Source: Steinernema hermaphroditum
Lineage: Eukaryota > Nematoda > Chromadorea > Rhabditida > Steinernematidae
Direction of reading: 5' to 3'
Assembly (NCBI GenBank): GCA_030435675.1
Contig: CM059623.1
Coordinates: 7,466,012 to 7,530,011, forward strand
Length of the DNA: 64,000 bases
A model generated the notes under the pieces. The model saw nothing but the letters and a program-made list of their open reading frames with translations, was not told where the DNA came from and made no database searches. The position numbers and the translations under genes were made by a program. Each line of letters begins with the position of its first letter. Position 1 is the stretch's first letter. Below, piece by piece: positions 11,201-23,075 of the stretch.

Positions 11201-14200
11201 CAAATGACTGCGACAATCCCGACGACCTTTACCTTTTAGGCGTGCGCGACTGGTGGCCCCCCTAAATCATCGGATGTCCGACGGCGCTAAATCAATCGAG
11301 AAGGTGCGAAGACGCAATTTGTTGCCCGCGGAGAGAAGAAGGTGCTTTCCACGGCGGCCCCGGGGAGCGCCCCTCGTCAGTGGACCGTCTGGGACGGTGG
11401 TTCTGTGGGAAAACGGGGTTGTGAACAAGGGGAAGTGGTGGACAAGGTGACGAACTGGTTTCGCGACTCGGTGAGACATTTCTGTGCCCGGTAATAGGAT
11501 CAAGTGCACGCCTGTTAGCTTCAAGGAGTCGCAGAAGAGTGACGAACTCCGAAGTCTCCACAGAATGCAGTTGTCCGGCCTCCGGGTTCACTCAAGTCGA
11601 CCCATCGAAAGACAAAAACTTAATCGCGAACACCACTAAACGAGTCGCCGTCGTCTTCCAGAAGACAATTTGGGCGAAATTCGGTCGAAAATCACATTTA
11701 ACGCGGCCGCAATCAAAGCGATGGCCCTCGAGAGGCACCTTCCTGTGGCCGTGGCCTCCTCCAGATGCCGCATTCCTCGAGAGCCTCCGAGGCCGTCTTT
11801 GTTCGCCAATATTCAAATTAGATCGTTGAGGCGGTCATTAGGCGTGCACTCCTCGGGCGACCTTGTAAACAACTGTCGTGCGTTCCCTCACGTCCCGTTA
11901 ATCCGCAGTCGAACAAATACGGCTAATTAGGGGAACGCCTGAGGCCGTCGCGAAGGTTTTGGCGCCAAGGTGGGGTCCGGTAGGGCATCGGATATGCAAA
12001 TTACCTGGCTGTATTGGCCCGGACACTTAATTAGCCACTCGAGTAGGTGTGAGGTCGCGCCATTGCGCAAGAAGATATCCAAGGAGTCAACAGAGGAGGC
12101 CGATATGCAAATTTCGGGACGTTTACAGCTGCGGGAGGGGCGAGACGATTAATCACGGATTCGGAGCCGGATACGCGCCAATAATCGGCGTCGGAAGACG
12201 ACGCTGGAGGCGGCGGTAATCGGCGCTACTCGGGGCCTCCTAACGATGCGCGAAAATCGAATGAAAACACTCGAGATGCCCTCGGGGATTCGGACTCGCA
12301 ACTTTCAAGTGCATCCCTATCAGCTCCATCGGCGCTGTGGATGGTCCAGGGACCGAGGAGGGAGATCGTAATCGCGTGGACGTGGAGACATTTAGACGGT
12401 AATTAAGCGGAGTCGATGAGAGGTTAATTAGGCGGTGCTCTCGAATATCCACAGCCATAATGGTCCTCGGGATTGTGTTTACTGCTTGAGAACGGACCAG
12501 GCGCCAAGGTCACCGGATTCGAAAAGCGCGAAACGGGCGTCGAGGGGCGCCGGGGAGGCGATGACCGCGGGGCGCTTCGCGGGGGGTCCTCGAGGGCAAA
12601 CAGAAGGCGCCGTCGACGCGTGTGGCAGTATTGTTTGAAAAGGAGAAGAGGCGCGAAGAGGAAAGCGATACGGAGAACAAACAAAAAAGGAAAAGCTAAC
12701 AGCAGAAGACGCGAGGAGCGCAGGTTAATGGGGCGGCGAGCGAGGAGCCCCATAAATCAGAGCTGCTTCTGCCCCCAGATTTATGGAACTTCGCCAAAAT
12801 TCAGAAGGAGCCACTTGGTCAGGTGTCGGAGTTGGTATGGGAGAGAGAGAAGAAGACCCTATTCTCGAGGACCTGTACCCCTCGGAGAGAGTGGCTATCG
12901 CCCCTCATGAGGCAACAGCTTCGAGGAACGGTCAAAAAGGGCAGAATGAGCTGCCCTATCCTCTGAACACACGCCCTGACCCTAGTATTCTACAAAAGCC
13001 CTCCAAGTGCATACATAACCCTGGACAGACGGAACAATGGCGCACGCGATCTCCGGAGTCGTCTTTGTTACGCTCGACCGCCAGCTGGATTCCAAATTTA
13101 TCGACACCAAAAGGCGCCAAAAGTGGACTCCGTCGAACGATTTACCGACGATTCCACGGCCCAGTAATCCCCGACTCGATCGTCTACGCGCCTAATCGGG
13201 CCCTTGTCACATCGGGCCTCGATGACTCCTAATTCCCGCTGATCCCATTAGCGTGGAACTCCTCGGAAATGCGGGATTATCCCTCGGAAAACACGAATTC
13301 TTCATCGCCAATTCCCACCGGACCACACACAGCGCCGCTACCGTAGCCAGCGGCGTATCCGAGCGCAACAACGGAGGCGACGAGTTTAGGGCCTCGAGAT
13401 TATCTTCCGATAGGGCGACACTTTTACGACGGCGCGGGCCGCGGCGGCTGTAAATAATCTGCGGACGGAGGAGCGAATTGCAGGAATGCGCAATCGGAGA
13501 GATCCGGCCGAGCGGACGTAATTGGCCGATGAGCGCGATTTATGAAATCCAAATATGCAAATGAGGCCGCTGATGTCGCCACAATCGATCTCGACGTTCC
13601 GAAAGTCGATCCGAAGGGGGGATTCGAAAACATCTGCCGAGGCGCCAGGAGGAGTGGGCTGGGTCAATAGAGGAGAATAATCGCGACGATTGGGGCCAAT
13701 TAGCGGTGACCACTGTCGCCATTTGAGAAGAAACAGCTGAATAGAAGAAGCCTCACGATAGACGACAATTAGGGGAGGCCAGGGTCACCGAATCCGAAAT
13801 CTGAAACGCCGGATTAGGCGAAAAACGAGGAAAACATTAATTTCTGGAGGGGAGACCGAACACCGCTTGAGGCCATCAAATGAAAGACACTTGCCTTTAG
13901 GATACTGCATAACGTGGGGTGAAAGCAGAGTCGTCTTGAGTCAAGTTCCCCTTGGAGAAGACGAGAAATAAGTAGCGGAACGACGACGATTGTGGATACA
14001 AGTGTTTCTGACACTTCCGACTGAAAGACACAAAAGCAAAGATGGCGAAGAGGCAAAGAGGCGAAGAGAAGGTCAGATCCTTCGATTCAGTCAGATGTGG
14101 CACTCCTAGGCGGCTCTCTTTACTCCAACAGTTTCTATGCTTTATTTGTGCCTAACGCCTGTCTATGCACCCTGTTCTTGTGTATGTCCGCGTTAGGGCT

Positions 14201-16295
14201 GTTTACGTGTTTTGTTTTAATTATAAAGGTTTATAAAGGTTTACCCAAGTTTGAGGTCTCCCACCAGGTAGAGCTCTACGCTCCCTCAAACATTGTTACG
14301 GCAAGACGTAACAGAGACGTGATTTCCTAATTAGCACAACAGGTCATTACGGCGATAAACGGTCCTCGGAGAAAGGCGGATTAGGCTGTCACCGAAGCCG
14401 CGGGTCGCCACAACAAATCTGCGAGTGTTTTGCACGCACGGGTAAACACTGCGCAGGAATGACCACCGCCTAATGGGAAGTGGTGCTGCAGCGAAAGGGG
14501 CGTTTGGAACATGTGGACTACTATCAAAAAGAGGTCCGCTTGAGGGACATTTCCCGCGGAAGGAAGTCGCCCCTCGAAGTGTTATGGCACGTGCCCCCTA
14601 ACCGGCAATCTTCGACGAATGCAGGCCCGAGGGCTGAATAGCCCACGAGAGGAAACCCGGTCGCAAATCGAACCTAATTTCGGTCTATTAGTCCGACAGG
14701 TTTCCTCCGTGGATTTCGCACCTCGTCGAACGTCCTAATTGCGGCTGGACTCCCAGTCCCCTCACGCCTAATCGCCCGAAATAAATCTCGCGAAGGGGCC
14801 CGAGGGCCGGAGTGACCGGCACCTGCGGACTACGGTAGCCCTATCGCCAAGATCTAACGAGATTGCACGAATCCGTCATGGCTGTCGGTCAGCTGACCTC
14901 TGTAGCGGAAACGAAACAACGACTGACCTCCGGGGTGATCGATGGAATCAGATCGAGGAGATGATCGAGGAGGCGCCGAAGACGAGGAGCGAACGAGGTG
15001 TGATGCGCGCTGAGGTAATCGGGGATGACACGGCTAATCCCCTTGTAGTGGGTCACTCGCTCCGATAAGGACTTTAATTAAACAGGATGTTGTTGGCAGA
15101 AGAAGGCGTCGGACTCTTTCGCCGGATTTGGGAAAGACTCGTCGCGCGACCTGATGACATCACATCGGTCCAAATGGCACCAGGAGGCGAGGGGGTCGAG
15201 GATCAGATCGAATCAGAAGAGGGCTAACAAACAAGAAACCGGCGAGTGTTTGCGGAAACAAATCGCGTCTTCCGGAGGGGCTGGTCGGTGATCAGCGCGG
15301 CACGGATTACCGAAACGGATTACACGGGCAGAAGAGTCGCGCAAACAGAGGACCGAAGGGGCAAAAGAACCAAAGAACGGAAGGGACTGGGCAGTCGGGT
15401 GTATTCAGATCTGTATTCAGATAAGCCGAAACGCGCGGTTCCCACGCAATCCTATCGCCTCCGGAGGGGAGGGAGGCGATGGCGACCCAGCTTGACCGGC
15501 CGGAGAGGGCCAGGACGCGGTATTGTTCGGTTGCGCAAGTTCCAGATGGGTTCGAGAGTGACCACTTGCGCAACAGAACATTAGTTATGTATATGAAAAG
15601 GGGCTGTGCAGGCCCGAAACAGACGGAAGTGACACGAGGGTGTGATCGGGATACCCGGAAGGGACTGTAGGTCGCGGGGACATCGGATACGCGACTTCAA
15701 GTGGAGTCGGGCACTCGAGGCGAGAGGCTGACAGATTATGCACCTTTCATCGGCTCGGACGATCACCCCGAAGTCCCAGGAGACCAGAGCTGACGACGTT
15801 CTGAAACGTGCAGAGGGTGCGCGAAAACAAGCGATGACGGTTGTGTGAATAATTGATAAGTGGTCCGAGGAAACGGCGCCAACTACTGACGCCCTGTCAC
15901 GCTAGGCGTTGCGAAGGAGTCCCTTCGGAGGCTGAGGAACGCGCCTTCGGACTCTTGCGATGGGGGTGCAGAAGAGGGAGAAGCCAGGGGGACGGAGGAT
16001 TCGGCGGGCTGGCCTTGAAGGGAGGCTTGTTGGAATACGGTAGATCAAGGTGGCCGTGTCACTTCTCACTGAATCATCAGATCAGCCGCGGAGAAATTCA
16101 TAATTGTCATCGTTTCTACACCAAAAGAAAGATCGAATTTTATGTCGCATATCGCAGCAGTGAGACCTGATGGCGCCATTTGTCGTTGAGTGACGCCGTC
16201 ATCGAATTCTTCGGGTATCTGTGTAATTTTTATGTTGTCAGAACCCGTGTTCCTTAGCATCTTAGCAAAAGCGTTCTTTCGTTTCCATAGAACGC
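8257..16295. other. 8 kb non-coding region
   Basis: No open frame here combines length, splice sites and a recognisable domain; the many frames are GC-rich shadows. The region is unusually long for this compact genome. It carries repeated ATGCAAAT octamers, TAATTA homeodomain-type cores (near 11924, 12027 and 12424) and several TGTTTAC words. It may be the upstream control region of the membrane protein gene, or hold an intron or non-coding RNA that I cannot see. Confidence 0.5.
10194..13562 (+). promoter_or_regulatory. Cluster of ATGCAAAT (POU octamer-type) sites
   Basis: Exact ATGCAAAT words occur at 10194-10201, 10995-11002, 11994-12001, 12105-12112 and 13555-13562, all on the plus strand. 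Four of the five extend to ATATGCAAAT. A near match, ATGCAAAC, lies close to 9752. ATGCAAAT is the known binding word of POU-domain factors. Function here is inferred only from the motif and its clustering. Confidence 0.4.
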
Positions 16296-16385
16296 AAATA
16301 ATTTCGAACGCTTCACGAATTCGCGTGTGATCCTTGCGCAGGGGCCATGCTAATCTTCTCTGCACTGGTCCAATCAATCAGTACT
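16296..16385 (-). pseudogene. U6 spliceosomal snRNA pseudogene
   Basis: Read on the minus strand, the segment contains the U6 core AGAGAAGATTAGCATGGCCC, then CTGCGCAAGGAT, then CGTGAAGCGTTC. It departs from the near-invariant U6 sequence: the ACAGAGA box context is altered (CAGTGCAGAGAAG), GATGACACGCAAA has become GATCACACGCGAA, and the 5' stem-loop (GTTCTTCCGAGAAC in functional genes) is not recognisable. A terminal T run is absent. This is therefore a degenerate copy, not a working gene. Confidence 0.8.
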
Positions 16386-17105
16386 AAATAATCGTAAGCG
16401 ATGGGGTACGATGTCCCACGGCGTGTCAGCGCGGACATTCGTCTGTCCGCGGCCGAGTAGTAAATGTCACACCTTCTATTACCGTATTATTTATCGCTAA
16501 CCGCAGGGAGTTCGTCATGGGTTAAGGACTACGATATTGTACGCTTATAAACTTGTTCAACGGACTGAAGATCACAGCGTCGAAACGACATATGGTTTAT
16601 TTGAAAGAAACAACTAACGGTTAAACTACTAAATACAAAATCAGTTCTTCTTTTGAGGGTCTTTATCGAAATAATACGTCTGTGCTCACAAAGCGTTGAT
16701 GACGGCCGTAATTCTGGTCTCAAATTGCCTCATACAGCTGAATCTGCGTTCTTCCCTATTAAATTGAGCGTGGAACGATTCAATTGGCTGTTCGGAAAAA
16801 AATCCCCAAGTGTTGTGTTTTTCGACAAACAATTTGATGTGTCGTGTTAGCCAGTGCGCTTTCGGCGTAAAAGCGACCTCAGGCATTGAAGGAGAGCGCA
16901 TCGTTTCTACAAATTGATCAATATATTTGTAAAGTTCCTGCTTTTCTTCATTCTGAAGAATCTGCGCAGTCGCAAATTTCTGAATTCTTTCCAGCAACTC
17001 CAGTGCTTCACCAATTGCGGGCTTGTTGACTATGGCAGCTAGGTCTTGCGGAGTAGATCCACAGCACAGTTTTCGGACATGATTTCCGGTGAAGTGCTAG
17101 AAGTA

Positions 17106-17117
17106 CGCTTGTTTGTC
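17106..17117. repeat. Target-site duplication of the RTE-1 insertion, copy 1
   Basis: CGCTTGTTTGTC stands here and again at 19149-19160, immediately outside the two ends of the RTE. The host ORF reads ADKQA up to one copy and resumes DKQAYF after the other. Confidence 0.8.
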
Positions 17118-19148
17118 GATTTACGATTTACGATTTATTTGTGGTATCGTCAACATTACATCGAGCCACACCCCATATGAATCCATTGCTGCCGCTCCTC
17201 TGCTCTTGCTCGCTGTCGCCACCGTTGCGTTCCGAACTTCTTAGTGAACTCATCTCGCCATCTGGTCCTCGGCCTTCCGATGGGGCGCGTCGTCGGTGGT
17301 CGCCATTCTTCGAGCTTCGTTGACCACTTCTCAGGCGTTTCTCGAGCGGTCTTCCAGGCATAGTGCCATTTCCTTCTTGTCGCGGATCCGTGGGCATCTT
17401 TCAGCTTCGTTACTCCTCTTAGCCATTCGTTCGTCCTTCTGTCCAGGAGCCTTACACGGACCATTCTTCGTTCCATTCGACGCTGACTGGTTTCCAACTT
17501 TCTTCGTCCTGCTTTCGTCAGCGTCCAGGTTTCACAACCGTACAGCATCGCCGGTAGCACGTACTGGTTGAAGAGACTTCTTTTCCACCAGGACTGAAGG
17601 CGACGTCAGGAACTCCTGGTACTTGCGGAAGATGTTCCAGCCGCTGCGTATCCTTCGTCCCACTTCTTTCAGATGGTTTCTGGCGAGGCGGACTTCTTGG
17701 CCAAGGTAGACGAACGCTTCAACTTGTTCCAGAGCGTTTTCGTTCAGGAGAACCGTCGCTTCTTCGTTCGTCATGACCTTCGTCTTCTCTGCGTTGATCT
17801 TGAGGCCGCTCCGGAGGGACGCTTCGTTGAGTTCGTCGACCATCTTCTGCAGCTCTTCCTCGGACGTGGCCTCCAGAGCGATATCGTCTGCAAACCGGAG
17901 ATTGGACAGCCTCTCACCATTGATATTGAGTCCGTAGTGCGTCCAATCGAGTTCGCGGAAGACTTGCTCGAGTGTCGCCGTGAAGAGCTTCGGACTGATG
18001 ACGTCACCCTGCCGGACCCCTCGCTGGATGCTGATCGGCACGCGGTCTTCCCCTAACTGGATATGGCTCGCGGCTTCATCTTGGATCTTCCGGAGAAGGG
18101 CGACGATTTGTCGTGGTACGCCTTGCCGATCGATTGCCTTCCAGATCGCGTTGGCTTCTACCGTGTCTTAGGCCTTCTCGAAATCGATGAAGGCGATGTA
18201 GATCGGGACACGGTATTCGCGGGTCTTCTCCAGCAACTCGTTGACGGCGTGTAGATGGTCGATTGTCGAGAAGTTTCTTCGGAATCCGGCCTGTTCGACT
18301 GGCTGGGCGGCGTCCAAAACGTGCTCAATCCGTTGCACGATTGTCTTCGTGAGCAGTTTGTATATCACGGAGAGCAGCGAGATGGGCCTGTAGTTCTTGA
18401 TCAGCAGCGGATCTCCTTTCTTGTACAGGAGCACAGTCGAGGCATCGGCCATCTGCTCGGGAACTTCACAGCATCGCAGGCATCTGTTGAAGATGTCGGT
18501 CAGAGGGCGGATGAAGGTGCTCTCGCCCAATTTGAGCATTTCCACCGTGACCTTGTCTTATCCAGGGCTTCGACCTGTCTCCATCTTCTTCAGCGCTTCT
18601 CGGACTTCAATTTCCAGGAATTCCGGGCAGTCGTCCGTCGCATCAGAGGCTTCGTAGTCGACGTTCACGGTAGACGTATAGAGATCATTGTAGAATTCCC
18701 TCACAGCGCCTTGAATCATCGTTTTCGTCGTACACAGAGTGCCTTCTTGGTTCCGCAGCTGGACGATGTGCCTTCTTCCTATCGCGGTTTCCTTCTGTAG
18801 CGTGCGTAGGCCTCTCGCGTTCTTGACTGCTTCTTCCACGAGGAGTCGATGGTGGTCGTTGATGTCCTTCCGGATTTCTCGGCGCACCATCTTGTTGAAT
18901 TCGGTGAATTCCAGGCGGTTCGAAGCAGTTGTTTGGCGCTGGCGTAGCATATGTCGTTGGCGAAGGAGGGCGATCGTCGACAACTTCAGTCTTCGGGTCT
19001 TCTCATCAGACTCTTCGGCGAACTGGGAGGCATCTCGGATGTAGTCCACGAGCTGGACGTAGGCACGTCGCGAGTTTCGGTCGATCACGGGCGGCTGGAG
19101 CACGGTGGCCATTCGGAAGAGGTTCCGGTTCCGCTTGTTTGTCGGTTC
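17118..19148 (-). mobile_element. RTE-clade non-LTR retrotransposon (RTE-1), 5' truncated
   Basis: The minus strand encodes the linker and reverse transcriptase of an RTE LINE: KNYRPISLLSVIYKLLTK, EQAGFRRNFSTIDHLHAVNE, YIAFIDFEKA, RGVRQGDVISPKLFTATLEQ, the catalytic FADD in LRFADDIAL, and the C-terminal LYGCETWTLTKAGRRKLETS, ending with GRPRTRW. The apurinic endonuclease is missing, so it is 5' truncated. The frame has TAA stops at 18558-18560 and 18168-18170 and a one-base shift near 17570. The 3' end carries short AATCGTA repeats, as RTE elements do. It is flanked by a 12-bp direct repeat. Confidence 0.9.
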
Positions 19149-19160
19149 CGCTTGTTTGTC
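19149..19160. repeat. Target-site duplication of the RTE-1 insertion, copy 2
   Basis: Second copy of CGCTTGTTTGTC. An extra copy of GGTTCCGCTTGTTTGTC lies directly beside it (near 19127-19143), so the 5' junction carries a 17-bp tandem duplication, perhaps from microhomology at the end of target-primed reverse transcription. Confidence 0.75.
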
Positions 19161-20281
19161 AGCACCTGCTTTCTTATATGCCGTTTCAAGTTCTTGGAAC
19201 ACTCTTCCCTTTCCCGAGGATAAGTTCTTCGTATTGATCAGTTCCAGTTCATCGCGTTTTCGTCTAAGTGAATCAATTCGTAATACTAGCTCTCCGTGGA
19301 ACCGGCTTGAAGAGGAGGCCAGATCTCTTTTCTGTATCTGTTCATTTGACCCACATCGAGAACAGACAAAATTGCACACTACGGAAATATCTAGGTTTGC
19401 GTCATAGATCCCTTCGCAAAAAGGGTGATACCATCCCTTATTGGCTGCACGTTGCTTGCAACGGACGCACTGGATTCGACGGTTTATTTGATTGCTTAGG
19501 GTGACGAAACTTCTTCCATCAAGAAATAGACAAAACGGGTTTTCGCAATTGTAAACTCTTGATGATTGCTTCACCACAGAGCGTTCTGAATTCCAAATTT
19601 CAATTGCCAACAAAATCTGTTTGCTTTTCATGTCTTCATCCTTGAGCAAACTAATGGTTTCGTCAAGCTCAGCATTCAACGTTTGCTGCAGTTTTAGTGT
19701 CGCTCGGCGGACTTATCCACTACTTCTCGTTAAATTCGAACAGATGTTTAAATCCATTTCGATTGCACTTGTTTCTAACAAATCAAGTAATTTATCTGCC
19801 AATCCCAGTATTATATGAAGAGAGCTGGGTACGAAGTTGGCTACGGGGACTTGAAACAGAGCTGGCTGGATAATATTCAAGGTAGATTTCATAGTGCGAC
19901 TATGACACGCTAACGAAGCGCTTCGATCTATCGATTCGAGTGTCCTATCTTCATATTGTTCCGTCAGATTGGCCGTTTTCCAAGTAATTCCACGATTCGG
20001 TTTGTAAAGACACAAACAACATAGGTAGGTAGATGTTGCTCCGGAGTGACCGTAAACAGCACATGCGAACTTCATGTCGCATATTGGATACCATTCGAAT
20101 TTAATCGTTTCTCCGTCAATCTGCGTCTGATGCAACTCAGTAATTTCCTTGGATAGATTCCCGAAAGCGCTCCTGAGGTTGTACCCTGACTCATCACCTT
20201 CATAAAGTCAAATCAGAAGAACATTTTGCGCTGCACGGGGAGAGGTCTTCCGGCTACATAGTATACCTAACTAGCCGCTCA

Positions 20282-20604
20282 GGATCGGGGAAGAGATAGG
20301 TCATGAACGGGGCACATGATTTGAGAATGGGTGGCATGGAGCGGTGCAGTGTAGACATAGACAGGTTCAGTTTCAGGCATCATGGTCAGTTCAGACAGGA
20401 AGCACCTTCACGTCTAGGTTGCTTTATGCTTCATGCTCTTGCTTTTTCCCCATGCGAAATGCTCGATGCCTGCATGCTTTATGCTTCCTGTCTAAACTGA
20501 CCATGATGCCTGAAACTGAACCTGTATATGTCTACACTGCACCGCTCCATGCCACCCATTCTCAAATCATGTGCCCCGTTCATGACCTATCTCTTCCCCG
20601 GTCC
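20282..20604. repeat. Inverted repeat, 123-bp arms, 77-bp loop
   Basis: Arms at 20282-20404 and 20482-20604 are complementary with about three mismatches (AT/AC near the outer end, G/T at the ACATAGACA/ACATATACA step, and C/T at GTTCAGA/GTTTAGA). The loop is rich in ATGC words (TTTATGCTTCATGCTC). There is no coding frame that explains it. It could be a foldback MITE or a locus for long hairpin RNA. Confidence 0.85.
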
Positions 20605-21341
20605 ATGCTCATCTCAGCCCCAATCCATGCCTCATCCTATGCGTCGCTCGAGATGAATAGATGCCCGCTCACATGCTCGCTCGCGGAGCTTAGATGCTTG
20701 CTCAGAGACTACGATTCCCCTTCTCCATGCCCCATCCCGTCCCCTATACATGCTCATGCTCTGGTGCCTTAACTCCCACTCCTGTTACAGAGCTCTTTTC
20801 CATGATCAATATTTCCGGAATATAACATATAACATCAACATAAATATAACATCATCAGTAACATCACAGAATTATCGTTTGCGTCATCCTTAGAGCGCAC
20901 GCAGAAGACTTCACCGAATGATCCCTCGCGTAGTTTCCTGATGACTTTGAAGCACTGGCCGTAGAAAAATGTACGAAAGAAGCACAGCGTGTTTCGTGAG
21001 GTATTGCCTGGTTTGTTGGACGATTTGGTACATTTGGTACACTTGATTTGGTACAGGGTGATCGTGCCAGCACCATGAATTGGTACACCGGTATTCCCCC
21101 ACCTGCTATTTGTGAAGTGGTGCTATCTAGTTAATCAAATAACATATTTTTCCAGACTGTTGTAGTGCGAGTTGTAGTGCCTTGCAACCGAGGTATTCAT
21201 AACAACGTAACAAAATACAATCGTAGCGGAAGATGACAAAGACCAAGAATAGGAAGAATACAAAAAAAAAAACTTCAAATGCTCACTCATTATGCTGTGT
21301 GGGAGGTGAACGACAGCCTACACATCGGAGACAGGATAGAT

Positions 21342-21623
21342 TTATGGCAAACTTGAGGCTTTTTTGCAATGCACTGAGTAGACAGGACTAAAATGTGGCG
21401 CGTCATTGTTTAGATTAATAATGCACGTAGGGTGTGTAGCGCAATATAAGTGATAGCGGATCTCCGGGAAATATGGCACCCATTTCTTGTTTTCGGTTTC
21501 GTTAAACACGAAAATATTAAGCCCTAGAGATATTGCGCTCGCTTGCAGCTCTAAATCCGTCATATAAGTACCCGTTTTGCTCATCTCCTGAATATATAAA
21601 TGAAATGACGTATCTTCATTCAA
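21342..21623 (-). pseudogene. OTU-type cysteine protease fragment
   Basis: The minus-strand frame reads YIQEMSKTGTYMTDLELQAS, then a hydrophobic strand (LGLNIFVFNE), and ends with INLNNDAPHFSPVYSV. The (Y)..M...GT......ELQA pattern and the final H-F-P/V block are those of the C-terminal half of an OTU domain; the catalytic His is in PHFSPV. The N-terminal Asp-Cys part is not present. OTU domains are often carried by Helitrons and other invertebrate transposons, and a Helitron lies 2.5 kb away. Confidence 0.6.
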
Positions 21624-21755
21624 TTCGCTGTACCAATTCAGAGCGAACGTACGACATTCACTGTACCAATTCGCGGTGAGCCTAGCACGATTACCCTGCG
21701 GTGTACCAAATCACGAAGGTGCGAGCTTCATTGTTCAACAAACCAGGACGCGCCG

Positions 21756-23075
21756 TTTCGTGAGGTGTACATGCTTTGCGCTGATCTCTCCGTTGTCCCC
21801 TCCTTCCCGGCGACCCTAAAAAAAACAAAACACCGAACGAAGACAGGGTCACAAAACGAAAAAACTTATCTAAAAGAGAACCACAGTTTTTCATCTGGTT
21901 CCGAATGACGATTAACTCGTTGTAGCAGCCACGATGAAATTCGTGGTGTCCTTGAATCAATCGGTACAACAGCTTTGAGTCAGTCTTGAAGGTTGATTTC
22001 ATGACGGGCTGCAGAACAGATAAAGTAGAGGAACGATCGCATGAACTTAATTAACCCACGCGTTTATGAAACTCCTTGCTCCTTGAACGTCATCATACAA
22101 TGCAGAAATTATCTTCTCATCTGGAACTTCTGAATACCGTAGATCAGCGGCTCCGATTGCTTCCAGAGTCTCAATTAGGCGTACCATTGCATCTTCGAGG
22201 AGTCGCGCGCCTCCAGCCGTTCCAAACTGCCCTATCAAGGATACGGACTCGCCCCGCGTAGTAATTCGTACTTTCTCCGTTACTTCAACAAATTGTGCGT
22301 TTTCCTTCTTTCAGCATTTGCATTTTGTGGCACAAATCCACAGGGCTCTAAAATACAATCATGAACATTTAAGAGAAGCAGTGTGCAACTTACATTCTTT
22401 GCTTCAGTCCTTTTCGACTCTGCGACCACCCGTATGTTCGTATCACGGCGCATGGAACTGCTGTTTTTCTCAAGCTTTTCTCCATTCACATTTAAGTCCA
22501 TTGTGACGTCCTGAAAGAGCTTGTCGATCTCAACATCACTCAATCCTTTCAGAGGAGCTTATCTCTACACCATCTCTGACTGTCTGTACACGTCGCTTGG
22601 TCTTGTCGACAGGCTCTATGTACAAATAAAAGCACAACGTGTTTCTTCAGGCGTACATGCTTCGTGCTGATATCTCCGTTAAACCTAAAGATACAAAACA
22701 CCGAACGAAGACAGTTTAGAAAATGAAAAAACTTATCTAAAACAGAACCGCCGTTTTTCCTCAGGTTCCGAATGACGATTTGCTCGCCGGCTCTGATTGC
22801 TTCCAGAGTATTAATTAGGCGTCCCATCGCATCTTCGAGGAGTCGCACGTCTCCAGCTGATACAGGATACGGACTTGGTCTGCGGAGTAACTCGTACTTT
22901 CTCCGTTACTTCAGCGAAGTTGTGACTTTTTCCTTCTTTCAGCATTTGCATTTTGTGGCATAAATCCACAGGGCTCTAACATACAATCACAAACATTTAA
23001 GAGCAGCAGCGTGCAACTTACATTCTTTGCTTCCGTCCTTTGCGACTGTGCGATCACCTGTATCTTCATATCGCG
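21756..23075 (-). repeat. Diverged tandem duplication (copies A and B)
   Basis: Copy A (about 21756-22440) and copy B (about 22640-23075) share long stretches: the AACACCGAACGAAGACAG block, TTCCGAATGACGAT, GATTGCTTCCAGAGT, and CAGCATTTGCATTTTGTGGC through to TTACATTCTTTGCTTC. Copy B lacks about 230 bp (21915-22145 of A). Minus-strand frames in both read LLEDAM.RLI.TLEAI and VIRN...N.GS.LDKFF, so each appears to hold remains of the same multi-exon ORF. I do not recognise the protein. Confidence 0.65.

Larger units (their letters stand above)
16686..20190 (-). pseudogene. Decayed transposon-like ORF, split by a LINE
   Basis: On the minus strand one frame runs from about 20190 to 16686 once the RTE insertion (17118-19148) is left out. 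It is broken by a TAA at 19713-19715 and a TAG at 17097-17099. Recognisable features are a ...YGHSGATSTYLCCLCLY cysteine cluster, SLHIILGLADKLLDLLET, a CVRCKQ...CSRCG zinc-ribbon-like part, and near the end PKAHWLTRHIKLFV followed by SEQPIESFHAQFN. I take this as a multi-copy transposase-like family seen in nematodes and other invertebrates (proteins with a GDKGG motif and a later CCLC / LHI.LG part), but the assignment is from memory. It is certainly no longer coding. Confidence 0.6.

Noticed and set aside
12783..13232. 149-codon plus-strand ORF in the 8 kb desert
   Set aside because: No domain, no splice or poly(A) context, and unremarkable composition.
14097..14330. 77-codon ORF with a hydrophobic stretch
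   Set aside because: Hydrophobicity comes from a T-rich run; a TTATAAAGG tandem repeat lies inside it; no supporting signals.
15300..15700. Possible gene in arginine-rich plus-strand frames
   Set aside because: Frames are short, overlap frames on the other strand, and lack any recognisable motif.
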